This document shows positions 31,135 through 42,289 of a stretch of DNA of 64,000 bases, one piece after another. Numbering within the stretch: the stretch's first letter is position 1; the number at the start of each line of letters is the position of its first letter. The notes beneath the pieces are model-generated. The model ran no database searches. It was given only the letters and a program-made list of their open reading frames with translations, and was not told where the DNA came from. This DNA is from Proteles cristata cristata. Its lineage: Eukaryota; Chordata; Mammalia; Carnivora; Hyaenidae. The stretch spans positions 620,001 through 684,000 of the forward strand of contig JAESUZ010002594.1 in the NCBI GenBank assembly GCA_017311185.1. Reading direction: 5' to 3'. Both the position numbers and the translations under genes were made by a program.

Positions 31135-31335
31135 TTTGTAAGTTTATTTGTTTATTTTGAAAGAGAGAGCACGAGCAGGGGAGGGGCAGAGAGAGGGGGA
31201 AGAGAAGAGCCCAAGAAGCTCTGCGCTGTGAGTACAGAACCCAATATGGGACTTGATCCCACAAACCGGGAGATCATGACCTGAGCTGAAATCAAGAGTT
31301 GGACACTTAACCAATTGAGCCATCCAGGCGCCCCA
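31135..31335 (-). mobile_element. SINEC, minus strand
   Basis: AAGTTTATTTGTTTATTTTG start and an inverted head ending GCCATCCAGGCGCCCC. Confidence 0.9.
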
Positions 31336-31336
31336 T

Positions 31337-31526
31337 TTTTTTTTATTTTAGAAAGAAAGAGCAGACCACATGAGTGGGAGAGAGGAGCAGGGGGAGAGGG
31401 AGAGAGAATCTTAAGCAGGCTCCACACTCAACATAAAACCTGACATGGGGCTCGATCCCACAACCCTGAGATTATGACCTGAGCCAAAATCAAGTCACTC
31501 AACCGACTAAGCCATGCCGGTGCCCC
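31337..31526 (-). mobile_element. SINEC, minus strand, back-to-back with the previous copy
   Basis: TTTTTTTTATTTTAGAAAG start and an inverted head ending GCCATGCCGGTGCCCC. Confidence 0.88.
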
Positions 31527-31624
31527 ACCCCCACCCCCGCCGCCATCTTAACCATTTGAAAATGTTCAGTTTTGGGTTTGTGCAACTGATCTCTAGAGCT
31601 TCAGACGGGCTTTGTTACCCAATC

Positions 31625-31860
31625 ATAACATTAGCACTTAGTGCCTGCTCAGTGCTACTAGAGGAACTTTACCGATGTTAAGTCATTTAATGTTCAGTAC
31701 AGCCTATGAGGGTAAGTATTTTTATTATTTCTCTTTCAGAGCTGAGGAAACTGAGGTACACAGAGGTGAAATAAGTTGCCCAAATTCATTCAGCGAGGAA
31801 CTGGTAGAACCAGAATTCAAACACAGGACGTCGGCTTCTAGAATTCTTGCTGCTAATCTC
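31625..31860 (-). mobile_element. MIR element, antisense
   Basis: GCTGAGGAAACTGAGGTACACAG-type core near 31740-31760 (read here as CTGAGGAAACTGAGGTAC), TTGCCCAAATTCATTCAGC and AGAATTCAAACACAGG match inverted MIR. Confidence 0.82.
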
Positions 31861-32849
31861 CTTATAGGCCACTCCTGCCTGGCGATGGCTTGTTGTGGAC
31901 TGCCAGCCACCTGCAATCCAAGCTAGAATGTTTTTTCTTCTCCATGTCTTTCTCGAGGCCAGTGGAGCAGGCTTCCGAAGCCATCAGAGCAGACCGAGGA
32001 AAATAGGTTCTGGCACAACGGGGCAAACCGGAGGGCACACCAGGGCACTTTGTGGTTTCTTTCTGCCTTCAGGAAGTTCTCAGGCTCCACCCAGCTTTAC
32101 CTGAGGTGAGAAACACGGAGCTCCTGAGGTCCTGGACCAGCTAGGTGGATCAGATCATCCTTAGTTCATGAAGGGGCTTTGGCCACCAAGTCACCCGGTA
32201 TCCTGTGGTCCCACATTTTGCTTCTCTTGGGACCCAGAAGCCCACAAGAGGCTATTTATCAGGAGAGGAGCTGCTACCTGCCAGAGTGAGCTGAGCCTCA
32301 ACACCTCTTTTGGCCACGCTGGGGCCTCTTCTGGGTCTTGCTTGCCAGAGGGTGGGTCACCCTCCTTTAAGTCCAGCACTGTGGGTCCTTTGCATCATAA
32401 GTCCTCCCCTGGCAGGTGTGTTGAAGTGGAGCCAGGAGCAGCCAGACAGCCCTTCCTTGTGTGAGATCCCATAGTCAGAAGAACACTGCCTCTGTCCATC
32501 ACGTTCCAGGTGCAGCCTCGCCCCCGCAGCATGGCTGGCCCCCCACACACTGGCCTTCACCCACATCCACCAAAGCCCACTCACCACCATGCTACTTCTT
32601 TGTGCCCGAGCCCTCCTGGGCACACCTACATGTCCGAGACTGTCACGCACTCGCTCCTAGCTGCAACAGGACCGGCGACAGCACCTCTCTGGCCTTTTTG
32701 GTTCCCAGAGTGGTCGGTGGTGGGTTCCACCTCCCAGCAGGCATCAAAACAGCTGTATGTGCTGGCCAGCCCCAAACAAGGAAACACAGCACAACCTGGC
32801 TTGAGGAGCTGTTGCAATGCTTCCAGGATTCACTGCATGAGAGTGTGGC
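31861..32849. other. Intergenic, moderately GC-rich, no gene recognised
   Basis: Overlapping frames of up to 136 codons (32461-32920) on both strands have no domain signature and no splice-site context. It is unusual for this desert in being free of SINEs for about 2 kb (31,860-33,620, apart from a MIR), so it could hold regulatory sequence. Confidence 0.35.
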
Positions 32850-32854
32850 CATTA

Positions 32855-33165
32855 CAGGCAGAGTCTAAAGCCCGCTGCCTAGACTCAAATCTTGGACTCT
32901 GCTCCCCACTAGCTGTGTGAGTTGGAGCAAGTTACTTCCCTTTTGTATGCTGTAGCTCCCTTATCTGTAAAATGGGCACAATAAGTGTCTCCACTCATAG
33001 GTTTGTTGTGAGGATGAAACAAGATGGAGCATGTAAAGAGCTTCAGGAAGTTTCTGGCACACAGCAAGCTTTTATGTGAATGTGGGATTCATTTCTTTCT
33101 TTGTCTTTAAGGTGCTTAGAACAATACCAAGGGTATATTAAACATTCAATAAGTACTGTTTTTGT
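32855..33165 (+). mobile_element. MIR element, sense, near full length
   Basis: GACTCAAATCTTGGACTCTG, AGCAAGTTACTTCCCTTT, CTTATCTGTAAAATGGGCAC and TTTCTGGCACACAGCAAGC in MIR order. Confidence 0.85.
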
Positions 33166-33622
33166 TGTTGTTGTTGTTGTTATCGTTATGACCTGTTTAT
33201 TGCCTACTTGTCCAGGTGTTTCTAGGGACTCTATCCTAGACCTAGAATCCCTAGGTAAAAGTGCTAAGCACAATCTAACTTTCGATAGCTATTGGCAAAT
33301 CGCACTTGTTAATAAGTCCAATCTCACCTTTTCCTCATGTTCTCCCCACGACTGGATTTTAGCCTATTAAATTTTGGCTTGTCTAATAGACAACAGTGTT
33401 ATTGTCTTCTTTCACTATTTCAATTTTTAAATTATGCATGTATTTCAGCTTACTAAAAAAATTTTAAAACTACATATTTGGTATGTAATGTGAAAAATAA
33501 ATATTGCTTCTGATAATCCAGGTCCTCAGAGGTAACAAGTGTTGATTACCTTTGGTAAGTTTGGTATGATACAAGAAGTTTTTTATCTCTTCAAATTCTT
33601 TCCTATAAACATGTACCCTTAT
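33166..33622. other. Intergenic AT-rich, nothing recognised
   Basis: Starts with a (GTT)n trinucleotide run at about 33159-33182. No coding signal. Confidence 0.4.
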
Positions 33623-33835
33623 TGGGGCGCCTGGGTGGCTGGGTTCAACATCTGACTTCAGCTCAGGTCACGATCTCTCAGTTTGTGAGTTTGAGCCCTG
33701 CACCGGGCTCTGTGCTGACAGCTCAGAGCCTGGAGCCTGCTTCAGATTCTGTGTCTCCCTCTCTCTGCCCTTCCCCAATTCACACTCTCTCTCTGTCTCT
33801 CTCAAAAATATACAAACGTTAAACACATTTTTTAA
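33623..33835 (+). mobile_element. SINEC with small deletion after the head
   Basis: GGGGCGCCTGGGTGGCTGGGT: the AGTCGGTTAAG segment is missing. AAAAATATACAAACGTTAAA tail. Confidence 0.88.
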
Positions 33836-33851
33836 AACTAGTCTTGATTTG

Positions 33852-34057
33852 GGGCGCCTGGGTGGCGTAGTCGGTTAAGCGTCCGACTTTCGCTTGGGTC
33901 ATGATCTCGCGGTTCGTGGGTTCGAGCCCCGCGTCGGGCTCTGTGCTGACTGCCAGCTCAGAGCCTGGAGCCTGTTTCAGTCTGTGACTCCCTCTCTCTC
34001 TGACCCTCCCCTGCTCACGCTGTCTCTCTCTCTCTCCTAGAAAAAAAAATTTAAAAA
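33852..34057 (+). mobile_element. SINEC, young felid subfamily, with perfect target-site duplication
   Basis: Near-consensus. TAGTCTTGATTTG occurs at 33839-33851 and 34058-34070. Confidence 0.95.
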
Positions 34058-34101
34058 TAGTCTTGATTTGAGGTAACAATTTTAAAAAAACCATGTAACC
34101 T

Positions 34102-34332
34102 GGGGCACCTGGGTGGCTTAGTCGGTTAAGCGTCCGACTTTCGCTTAGGGCATGATCTCGCCGTTCGTGGGTTCGAGCCCCGCGTCGGGCTCTGTGCTGA
34201 CTGCCAGCTCAGAGCCTGGAGCCTGTTTCAGTCTGTGACTCCCTCTCTCTGTGACCCTCCCCTCCTCACGCTGTCTCTCTCTCTCTCTCTCCTAGAAATT
34301 AATAAAACATTAAAAGAAAAACAAAACAAAAC
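34102..34332 (+). mobile_element. SINEC, young felid subfamily, with perfect target-site duplication
   Basis: AAAACCATGTAACCT occurs at 34087-34101 and 34333-34347. Confidence 0.95.
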
Positions 34333-34884
34333 AAAACCATGTAACCTTATTTATTTGTTTGTTTATAGTATACATTTGGGGTATATTTTAAATTACAAAT
34401 TATATATACACGATGTAATTATAAATATAATTTACATTACTTAGTTTAATATGCAAAGTAGTCAACTTAATTAAAACTATGTGGTTTAACTAATTAATTT
34501 TATATATAGTTTGAATTGTATGGGTTCATACTATCTTCTGCCTTTTTCCCCTTCGACCATACTTCCTGGTTATCCTTCATGTCCATATGTATAAAATTAT
34601 ACATTATGGTTTCTTGGTGTTCATATTACAGCTGTACCAGAATATATTTAGCCATTCCCCCACTGGTTGTTTCCAGTTTTTCACTCTTATGAACAATGTT
34701 GCTGTGAACATCTTATGAATAGAGTTGAATACTTGTCCATTTCCACAGAATAGATCACCACAGGTAGATTTCTGCTGCAGATGTTGCTAGGTGTTGTTAA
34801 CATGCCTTCTTAAAATGTCCCCCCATTATACTCTTGCCAAAAAATACAAAAGTGTCCTGTCCCCACACCTCTTCCAACGTTAAA

Positions 34885-35106
34885 TATTTTTTTAAAATAT
34901 TTTTTTATTTATTTCTAGGAAAGAGAGAGAGAGACAGCGCGAGCAGGGGAGGGTCAGAGAGAGAGGGAGTCACAGACTGAAACAGACTCCAGGCTCTGAG
35001 CTGGCAGTCAGCACAGAGCCCGACGCGGGGCTCGAACCCACGAACCGCGAGATCATGACCTAAGCGAAAGTCAGACGCTTAACCGACTAAGCCACCCAGG
35101 CGCCCC
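34885..35106 (-). mobile_element. SINEC, young felid subfamily, minus strand
   Basis: Inverted diagnostic GAGCTGGCAGTCAGCACAG. CTTCCAACGTTAAATATT flanks both sides (about 34871 and 35107). Confidence 0.94.
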
Positions 35107-35324
35107 TTCCAACGTTAAATATTAACAATCTTCTTATTTTTGAAAAATCCCATCACATTGTTGTTTTAACAAGCATTTCTTTAGTTGCTAATGAGATTGG
35201 GCATCTTTATTTATGTTCATTCGCCATTTAACCTTCATTTTCCTATCCTTGGCATATTTTTCCATTGAACTGCTTGTCTTTTTCTAATTGATTTGTTGGA
35301 GATCTTTGTATATTTTTCTCTTTT

Positions 35325-35530
35325 TTTAAGCTCATTTATTTATTTTTGAGAGAGACAGAGGCAGTGTGAGCCTGGGAAGGGCAGAGAGGGTGGGGAGAGA
35401 GAATCCCAAGCAGGCTCCAGGCTGTCAGCAGAGAACCCGATGCGGGGCTTGAACCCACAAACTGTGAGATCGTGACCTGAGCCAACATCAAGAGTCAGAG
35501 GCTTAACGGAATGAGCCACCCAGGCGCCCC
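35325..35530 (-). mobile_element. SINEC, minus strand
   Basis: AAGCTCATTTATTTATTTTTG start and GAGCCACCCAGGCGCCCC end. GGAGATCTTTGTAT flanks both sides (about 35299 and 35531). Confidence 0.92.
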
Positions 35531-35560
35531 GGAGATCTTTGTATGTTGAGAATGATCATT

Positions 35561-36367
35561 ATTTTTCAGCTTAAGCCTTTTGAAACTCTGGTTTCTGAGC
35601 AGCCTTTTGATAAACTGAGACAGGAAATCCCAAAATATCCCCTTTCCAAACAGCACTTCCATCTTTCTACACTCACGTGACCCCCAAGGTTCCTGCCTCT
35701 GGGACCCTGGAGGAAGTTCCCAAGCTGCCTGCCTCCTTCCCAGGCAGCATCTTGGGGCTGAGGTGAGAAAATGGGGGCCCCGAGAAGGATGGAAATTTGT
35801 TCCTGCCTGTCCTGAGCTTCGTAGAGAAACTGTGACTCAGAGATATGACTCCAGGGGCCAAAGGTCCTTCCCACCTCAAATAGAAGGGCTTTCATTTTCC
35901 TTTGGATTTTTTATTTACAGTATTATAACATGTCCAAAATGGAAGCTTGATTAGGGGTTTTGATGGCTTAATTTGGGCCATTAACCAAAACTGATGTAAT
36001 TCTTTCTTCCCAGGGCTCATAAGGGAGAAGGTGCAAGCCAAGTGGGCCTCTGTAAAGGCAGAGATGATTGCATAAAAGCCTTTTTATGGTCCTTGTCTCA
36101 GCTCTCCTGGAGCCAGGCTTGGCACAGGAGACAGGCTGGGGCAGGAGGGGCAGAGGAGGAAGTCACAGCAAACTTCCCCGTGTCCCTGTGACTGATGTTG
36201 CTGTTACCTCTTCTAGACACCGACTTCACCTTTTCTTCTTGTAGGTTAGCTATGTGACAAGATACCTATTCTCTATTGTAGGGAGATCCTCCTCCACTTA
36301 AATTTGAATCTATCTTCAAGGTACCTCCCTTTCTCACCTACAGGCTTAAAGAGATTTAAGACCAATA
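35561..36367. other. Intergenic without recognisable repeat or gene
   Basis: Unique-looking, moderately GC-rich. The minus frame at 35895-35566 (109 codons) lacks a signature. Candidate regulatory sequence by default only. Confidence 0.35.
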
Positions 36368-36369
36368 GA

Positions 36370-36575
36370 GGGACGCCCGGGTGGCTCGTTTCTTGGCCGA
36401 CTGTTTTGGTTCAGGTCATCATCTCACGGTTTGTGAGTTCAAGCCCCACATTGGGCTCCGTGCTGACAGTGCAGAGCCTGCTTGAGATTCTCTCTCTCTC
36501 CCTCTCTCTCTGCCCTTCCCCCTCTCACCTTCTCTGCCTCTCCCTCAAAAATAAATAAGTAAACTTTTTAAAATG
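36370..36575 (+). mobile_element. SINEC, diverged
   Basis: GGGACGCCCGGGTGGCTCG head and CAAAAATAAATAAGTAAAC tail. Confidence 0.87.
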
Positions 36576-38064
36576 TATAAAAAAAGAACGATAGGAAGGT
36601 ATGGACCCTCTCATCTCTCAATTCAAACAACCTGTAAAACAAAAATGTGTAAGGCAAAAGGGGAAATGTGAACACTGAATATCTGATAATAGCGAAGACT
36701 TACTAATTTGTTTAGGTGTCATTATGAGATGGTGGTTTAAAAAAAAAGTTTTGAAGGGATGCATACAGAAATATTAATGCAAAGAATAATATAATGTCTC
36801 ATGTTGGCTTCAAAACAACCCGAGGTAGAGGAGGGCTGGGAGGTAGAGTTGAAGCAGGTACGGTTGTGAGTAGAGTTTTCGGGAAGGTAGTGGTGTAACT
36901 GCAGGTTCAACACACTCTTCTCCCTATTTTTTGTAGAAATGGACATTTTCCCTCTCTCATTCTCCATTCTTTTCTTCTGTCTCAAGAGATGGGGGAACAG
37001 CTGCCTTTTAAACACTTCCCTTGCTCTTATCCTCAGAGGCAGGCGACTGATAAAACGTAGTCACAACACCCGGAGGGCGATCCCAGCAGCCAGAAGGTGA
37101 GAAGAGGCCATCCCAATGCACAGAAATAAGCCGTTAGTGGTGAACTTTCCAGCTTCCGTGACAGGCCGGAAGGGGGGCTATTTTCTGAGCGCACTGAGGG
37201 TGGGCAGGAAGCCCTCCAAGAGCCTCTCAAATCACCCCCTGGCAGATGGCTTTTCCCCTCTCTTCTCTGAGCTCCGTTGTTCTGAGCAGCAGGCTTTGAA
37301 CTCGGCATGGTTCAGAGGGACATGCTGTGAAACTGGCTTGAGCAGCTGGTTGAATTCGTAAAACTCTGTTCCCTCTGATGTGAGATGAAGAAAAAGCTGG
37401 ATCCCGGCCAGGGCTGCTGTGGGCAGTCCCCGGGCTCAGCGCAGCGTGCGGGCCGCCGGCGCCAGTCCCACCGGCCCCGGTGCTCAGTACGCGCTACTCC
37501 CTCCCGCACAGGGCGTGTAGCTGCTCTGTCAAAACGAGGACAAGGGAGCGGGACGTGTGTCGGAAACTCTGCTGAGCTGGGAAAAACCTCAACCCATCCG
37601 GCAGGTCCCGCGTGAGGCCTCCAGGTGCTACAGGCACCTCGGATTGTATGCTCGTTTGCACACAAAGCTGTAGGCTACAGACCAGACCACGCTGCCTAAT
37701 CCCACTCTACTCTCGGCCACCCCATTACCCAACGTCCTCCGTAGCCCTTGTTGGAGATGATGCTATTGGTTTATAGGTTTCCTCAATTAGTGGCCATCTC
37801 CCTCCGCGCATCATCTCTATGAAGGCGGAAAGTGCCTTGTTTCCCACTCTGCCCACCAAACCAGTTGGTACCTGGCGGAGCCCAAGACTCAATGGATGAA
37901 TGACCACGCAGGCGTGGGCCTCCAAAGGAGAGGGCGGGCAGGCAAAAAAAAAAAAAAAAAGAAAGAAAGAAAGAAATAAAAAAAAACAACCTAATATCTT
38001 TACTTGAGGTTTTGGTTACAAAAGTAATGCATGATTATTATTTTTAAAAATATACAAGAGTCTG
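36576..38064. other. Intergenic with a short CpG-rich patch, no gene recognised
   Basis: A CpG-rich patch at about 37,400-37,515 (GCGGGCCGCCGGCGCC) sits in otherwise ordinary sequence. A purine run follows at 37,943-37,985. Frames up to 117 codons lack domains. Confidence 0.4.
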
Positions 38065-38269
38065 GGGGTGCCTCAGTGGCTCAGTTGGTTGAGCGTCTGC
38101 TTTGGCTCAGGTCATGATCTCACGGTTGGTGAGTTCCAGCCGGCATCGGGCTCTGTGTTGACAGCTCAGAGCCTGGAGCCTGCTTCGGATTCTGTGTCTC
38201 CCTCTCTCTCTGCCCCTCCTCCACTTTCACTCTGTCTCTCTCCCTCTCTCTCAAAAACAAAAAATAAAT
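38065..38269 (+). mobile_element. SINEC
   Basis: GGGGTGCCTCAGTGGCTCAG head and CTCAAAAACAAAAAATAAAT tail. Confidence 0.9.
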
Positions 38270-38270
38270 A

Positions 38271-38502
38271 GGGGCGCCTGGGTGGCTCAGTCAGTTAAGC
38301 GTCCGACTTCGGCTCAGGTCATGATCTCACGGTTTGTGGATTTGAGCCCCGGGTCGGGCTCTGAGCTGACAGCCAGCTCAGAGCCTAGAGCCTTTTCAGA
38401 TTCTGTGTCTCCCTCTCTCTCTGACCCTCCCCTGCTCACACTGTCTCTCTCTCTCTCTCAGAAATAAATAAAAACATTAAAAAATAAAAATAAAAAATAA
38501 AC
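38271..38502 (+). mobile_element. SINEC, inserted at the tail of the previous copy
   Basis: GGGGCGCCTGGGTGGCTCAG head and CAGAAATAAATAAAAACATT tail. It begins directly in the A-rich tail of its neighbour, so the two lie head-to-tail. Confidence 0.92.
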
Positions 38503-38513
38503 AGTAAAAACTA

Positions 38514-38553
38514 TATGTGTGTATGTGTGTGTACACACATACATACACACATA
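38514..38553. repeat. Near-palindromic TG/CA microsatellite
   Basis: A TATGTGTGTATG-type left arm and a CATACATACACACATA-type right arm meet at GTGTACAC. Confidence 0.8.
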
Positions 38554-39150
38554 AGTGTCTGGAAAAAAAAAACTAAAAAATTTATCCCATTCCGTCCATT
38601 GCCTCTCTCCAAAGGTAGCCATGGTTACACATGGATGGAGTATCTTTCCTGTGGTGGGGGGCATCCCCTGCTCCCGCCACACCAGGAAGACCCCCTCGGT
38701 TCAGGAGACACCTGCTTCTCCACCTCTCTCCCTGTTCCCAAGAAAGTGTCTGAGCCTCCCCAGAAACAAAAGAGCACAACTTTCTGCGTTCATTCAGGTG
38801 CGTCTGCCTCCCCACTCTCCACACCCCTCCCAAGCCAAACAAAACACCCAATGGCTGGGACTGATTAGAATATCTGTGCGCTCCAGAATACAGTGAACTT
38901 GAGTGGGGATCCTGCTTGGGGTCTTCACCCTCTCTGAGCCTCAGCCTCTTCCTAAGTAAAAGGAGGATGATTGACCTACAAGTCTGGGGTGTGGCAAGGG
39001 TTAAGCGGGCAAAGGCGAGTGTGACCAGGTAGCTCATTCAGGTTAGTTCTGCTTTCTCCCTAAAATCACTCCCCTGGCTGGACTTGAATTGCCTCCAAGT
39101 GCTTTTCTTTTGCTAGAGATGAAGAACGACACTTTTTTTCCTTTCTGTCT
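38554..39150. other. Intergenic, with a probable partial MIR
   Basis: 38,900-39,000 (GGGGTCTTCACCCTCTCTGAG, CTTCCTAAGTAAAAGGAGG) looks like a degenerate MIR, sense. The rest is unassigned; frames to 151 codons lack domains. Confidence 0.4.
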
Positions 39151-39154
39151 TTTA

Positions 39155-39425
39155 AAAATTTTTTTAAATGTTTATTTACATTTTGTAAAAGGTGAAAGAT
39201 TTATATGATCTGAAGAGAAACCAGAGTATTGTTTATTTACATTTTGAAAGAGAGAGAGCACAAGCAGGGTAGAGTCAGAGAAAGAAGGAGACACAGAACC
39301 CGAAGTAGGCTCCAGGCTCTGAGCTGTCAGCACAGAGCCCGACGCAGGGCTTGAACCCAAAAACTATGAGATCATGACCTGAGCCAAAGTCAGATGCTAA
39401 ACCGACTGAGCCCCCCAGGTGCCCC
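39155..39425 (-). mobile_element. SINEC, minus strand, with an internal 45-base insertion
   Basis: Left end AATGTTTATTTACATTTT, then 45 unrelated bases, then the same 16-base word again and the rest of the SINE to CCCCCCAGGTGCCCC. Confidence 0.85.
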
Positions 39426-39430
39426 CTATT

Positions 39431-39534
39431 ATTATTATTTTTAAAGTAATCTCTACACCCAATGTGGGGCTCGAACTCATGAGCCAGAGACCTAGAGTTG
39501 CATGCTCTACCACTGAGCCACCCAGGCACCCCTC
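39431..39534 (-). mobile_element. Short-form SINEC, minus strand
   Basis: TTTTTAAAGTAATCTCTACAC, then GGGGCTCGAACTCATGAGCC and GAGCCACCCAGGCACCCC. Confidence 0.88.
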
Positions 39535-39540
39535 TTTTTG

Positions 39541-40505
39541 TCTTTTTTTTTTTTTTTTATAACATTAAATTATTCTTGGATACTCCAGCTTCATCATCTC
39601 CTCTGTCTTCCCTTCTCTGGGTTTAATCCTTCTTTCCTCACTCTGCCATCTTGCAAACAGTGGTCTGTTTCAAAGTGTTCTGTTTCAAGAGGCCCAGGGG
39701 AGTCTGGCAGAGGCTGGAAGCAAAGAGGGGAACAAGCAGAGGGGCTCCACGCCCCCGGTGCCGCAAGAAGCCACTTTCTGTGCGTGAAGATGGAGCCAAG
39801 TTCAGGGAGCAGTTACATAACAGCCTGGCTGTGCAGCTGCTGGCCCGATAATCTCCCTCCGCTAATATTTACTGTGCTTTTTTGGAGCTTGAGCCAGCAG
39901 GAAGGAACATGCACCTCCTTTGCAGGGGGTGGGGGGGAGGGTGCCCAGTGTCAGGGTAGTACACGGCCTCCTGGGATTAGCAGACCTGGGCTGGGGTCTC
40001 ACCCTCCCCGGGGACTGCCTCAGGCAGGGAGCTCGAGGCTCTCGCCATGTCCCTTCCTGTCAATCTGGGGGTCATCGGCTCTGGTCGGACTCTGGTTGGC
40101 TCCAGGAGGGCAGATCAGAGAGAGGAGGGAACACATAAGCTCCTGAGAAACAATGTTAGGGATGCTTGGGGCCACAGTGATGCCAACTGGGGTGGCCGTC
40201 ATGGAAGCGAAGATGTGGTGGGCCTTGGACACTTGGGTGACCAGCCTTGAGCCCTCTCCCTGGACTGCTTCCACCTGTAGCCCTGGTTGGGACCGATTTT
40301 CCCAACCACCTTGCAGCCTGGAGAAAGTTTTCTGGGAGAAAGCGGCACATAGGGGCTGGGGTGCCGTGCAGGGGCCACAGGGAGCACCAGGTCAGAGCTC
40401 AGGGCCTGGAAGACTTAGGGTCCATGGCACAACGGTGTTCTGTGGTTCTTGTCTACAACAAGCAAAATCACAGCTGCTTTGGGGGGGCGGTAACGACTCA
40501 AGAAT
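39541..40505. other. Intergenic, GC-rich, no gene recognised
   Basis: Unique-looking sequence approaching SELENBP1. Long frames (for example 39538-40146, 202 codons) are GC-driven with no domain or splice support. Confidence 0.4.
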
Positions 40506-40510
40506 CTTTT

Positions 40511-40702
40511 TTTTAAGATGTTTATTTACTATGAGAGAGAGCATGCACAAAACGAGGGGAAGAGAAAGAGAGGGAGACAGAGGATCTGAAGTGGGCTCAG
40601 CGCTGAAAGCAGAGCCCGATGCAGGGCTCAAACCCACGACCTGCAAGATCATGACCTGAGCTGAAGTCTGACGCTTCACCGACTGAGCCACCTGGGTGCC
40701 CT
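40511..40702 (-). mobile_element. SINEC, minus strand, last copy before the SINE-free block
   Basis: AAGATGTTTATTTACTATGAG start and GAGCCACCTGGGTGCCC end. Confidence 0.9.
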
Positions 40703-41995
40703 GGAACTTTTGACAAGAGGGTGAGGATGTGCTTTCTTTCTCTTTCAGATCCTCTACTTCAGCCCCAAAGCAGGAAAGTGGAGGAGGTAGGAGGCGGATC
40801 TAAGGTAGAGGAGGAGGAGAAGGCTGAAGGCCAGGTGAGTAGAGGCAGCCAGCAGATGAGGAGGCTGGCAAAGGCGAAGAAGCAGCCCTCAGGGGCCCTC
40901 CTGGGGGACAGCTGTACCCCCAGGGCTGACTGTGGTGCATGCCTGGCCGGTGGTGTGGTGGTGAGGATGAAGATGTAGGAAAGAGCCAGGGGAGCTGAAT
41001 GATATTGAGGAGGGGGGGCAAGGGGCAGCCTCGGAGCATCTTCCTTTGGGTCCTCCCCACCCCTGGGAACCAGGAGGACAGTACCCGTCACAGAGGCCCG
41101 GCTTTGTTCTCCTTCCTTCCAGTCCGTTTTGGAAACGTCATGGATCTTTCGGCCAACAGTCTCCAAACCAAACTTTATCCCTTTCACTAGCCAATAAAAC
41201 TTCCCCCATAGCTTTCATCCAGGAAGATGAAAGTGGCTTCTCCAGACACAGAGTCAGCAGGTTTCTAGAAGGAGGCACAGGCTACCCTTCTTGTCAGGCA
41301 GCCAGGTCTCAGGAAAGGGGCCCCTCGACTTCAAGATGAAAAACAAGGGGGGGCGGGGTCCCTTGTGCAGCCCTTTGAACCCCGGCCTCTCTGGCCAAGG
41401 GCAGCCCCCAAGAGAGTTAACAAACCAGGCCTCAGCTTCGCCTTGGTTCTTCAGCAAGCCGCTGCCATTTGCTCTGGGGACTGTGTGGCTGTCCCTGGGA
41501 CCCTGTACCACGGCCTCAACGGCCCTGCTGGCACCAAATCCATCCTTCCTGGGTGAACGGAGACCCTGAGAGTCCGATGACCTGTCACGGGCCAGTTAGG
41601 GACGGTGGCTCCGTGCTGGGCTGCTTCCAGGCCCTGCCACCCACCCAGGGAGCTGTATGCGGTACCCAGCCAAGAGATGGGGACCACCCCACTTCCGCCT
41701 GCGGAGGTTTATGAGGCTAACGAGTGATAATGAGTGTGGCCAATTTTCCTTCCACTTCAAAGCTGGAGGGGAGTATGAGCCTGGAGAAAGTGAAACCAGG
41801 GCCGCTGTGGCAGGAGGACATGGGCAAGCGGGGGCGGGGGGGGGGAAGGGGGGGGCTGTGCCTTTAGGGCCTAGGCGTCTGGAGTCTGAGGGCAGTCTCA
41901 AGGGACAGCTGAGCCTGGCTGTGAATGGGAGCAAATGGGCCCACGGCCCTGGATGGACACATAGCCAAGTACACAGATGAGCACTGAGGCAGGGA
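40703..41995. other. GC-rich upstream flank of SELENBP1, possible regulatory region
   Basis: No coding exon recognised. It contains a dense G-run (41,829-41,855, G-quadruplex type). Many frames are open because of base composition. Confidence 0.4.
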
Positions 41996-42157
41996 CATGT
42001 GCACCCACGTGCTCCCTACACACGCATGTGCACACACACAGACACACGCACACACACATGGGCACAGGCACGCACATTCTGGCGGGCACACACTCACTAA
42101 CTACACACAGACACGAACAAGCCCAGACACATGGGAACGCTCACACTGGCACATATT

Positions 42158-42190
<33 letters not shown>
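41996..42190. repeat. CA-rich tract ending in a pure (CA)n microsatellite
   Basis: Imperfect CACA-rich sequence from about 42,000 ends in an uninterrupted (CA)n run at about 42,161-42,190. It lies about 125 bases upstream of the SELENBP1 TATA box. Confidence 0.92.
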
Positions 42191-42193
<3 letters not shown>

Positions 42194-42289
42194 ATAACTC
42201 AAACAGCAGCCTCCCAGGCCATTTGAGAGCGTCCTGGCCAGCTGCCCTTGGTGGTTCACCCTGGGCTACGGCCGGGACCTCCCCCTGCC

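Larger units (their letters stand above)
34540..35560 (-). mobile_element. Old L1 fragment, antisense, broken by two SINEs
   Basis: 34610-34720 (ATATTTAGCCATTCCCCCAC, AACAATGTTGCTGTGAACAT) and 35130-35320 (AACAAGCATTTCTTTAGTTG, GATTTGTTGGAGATCTTTG) are antisense L1. Confidence 0.7.

Noticed and set aside
32461..32920. Overlapping 135- and 136-codon frames on the plus strand
   Set aside because: Two frames plus antisense frames are open over the same GC-rich DNA, the mark of composition rather than coding.
39538..40146. 202-codon plus-strand frame upstream of SELENBP1
   Set aside because: Begins in a T-run encoding polyphenylalanine, has no splice support and no family resemblance.
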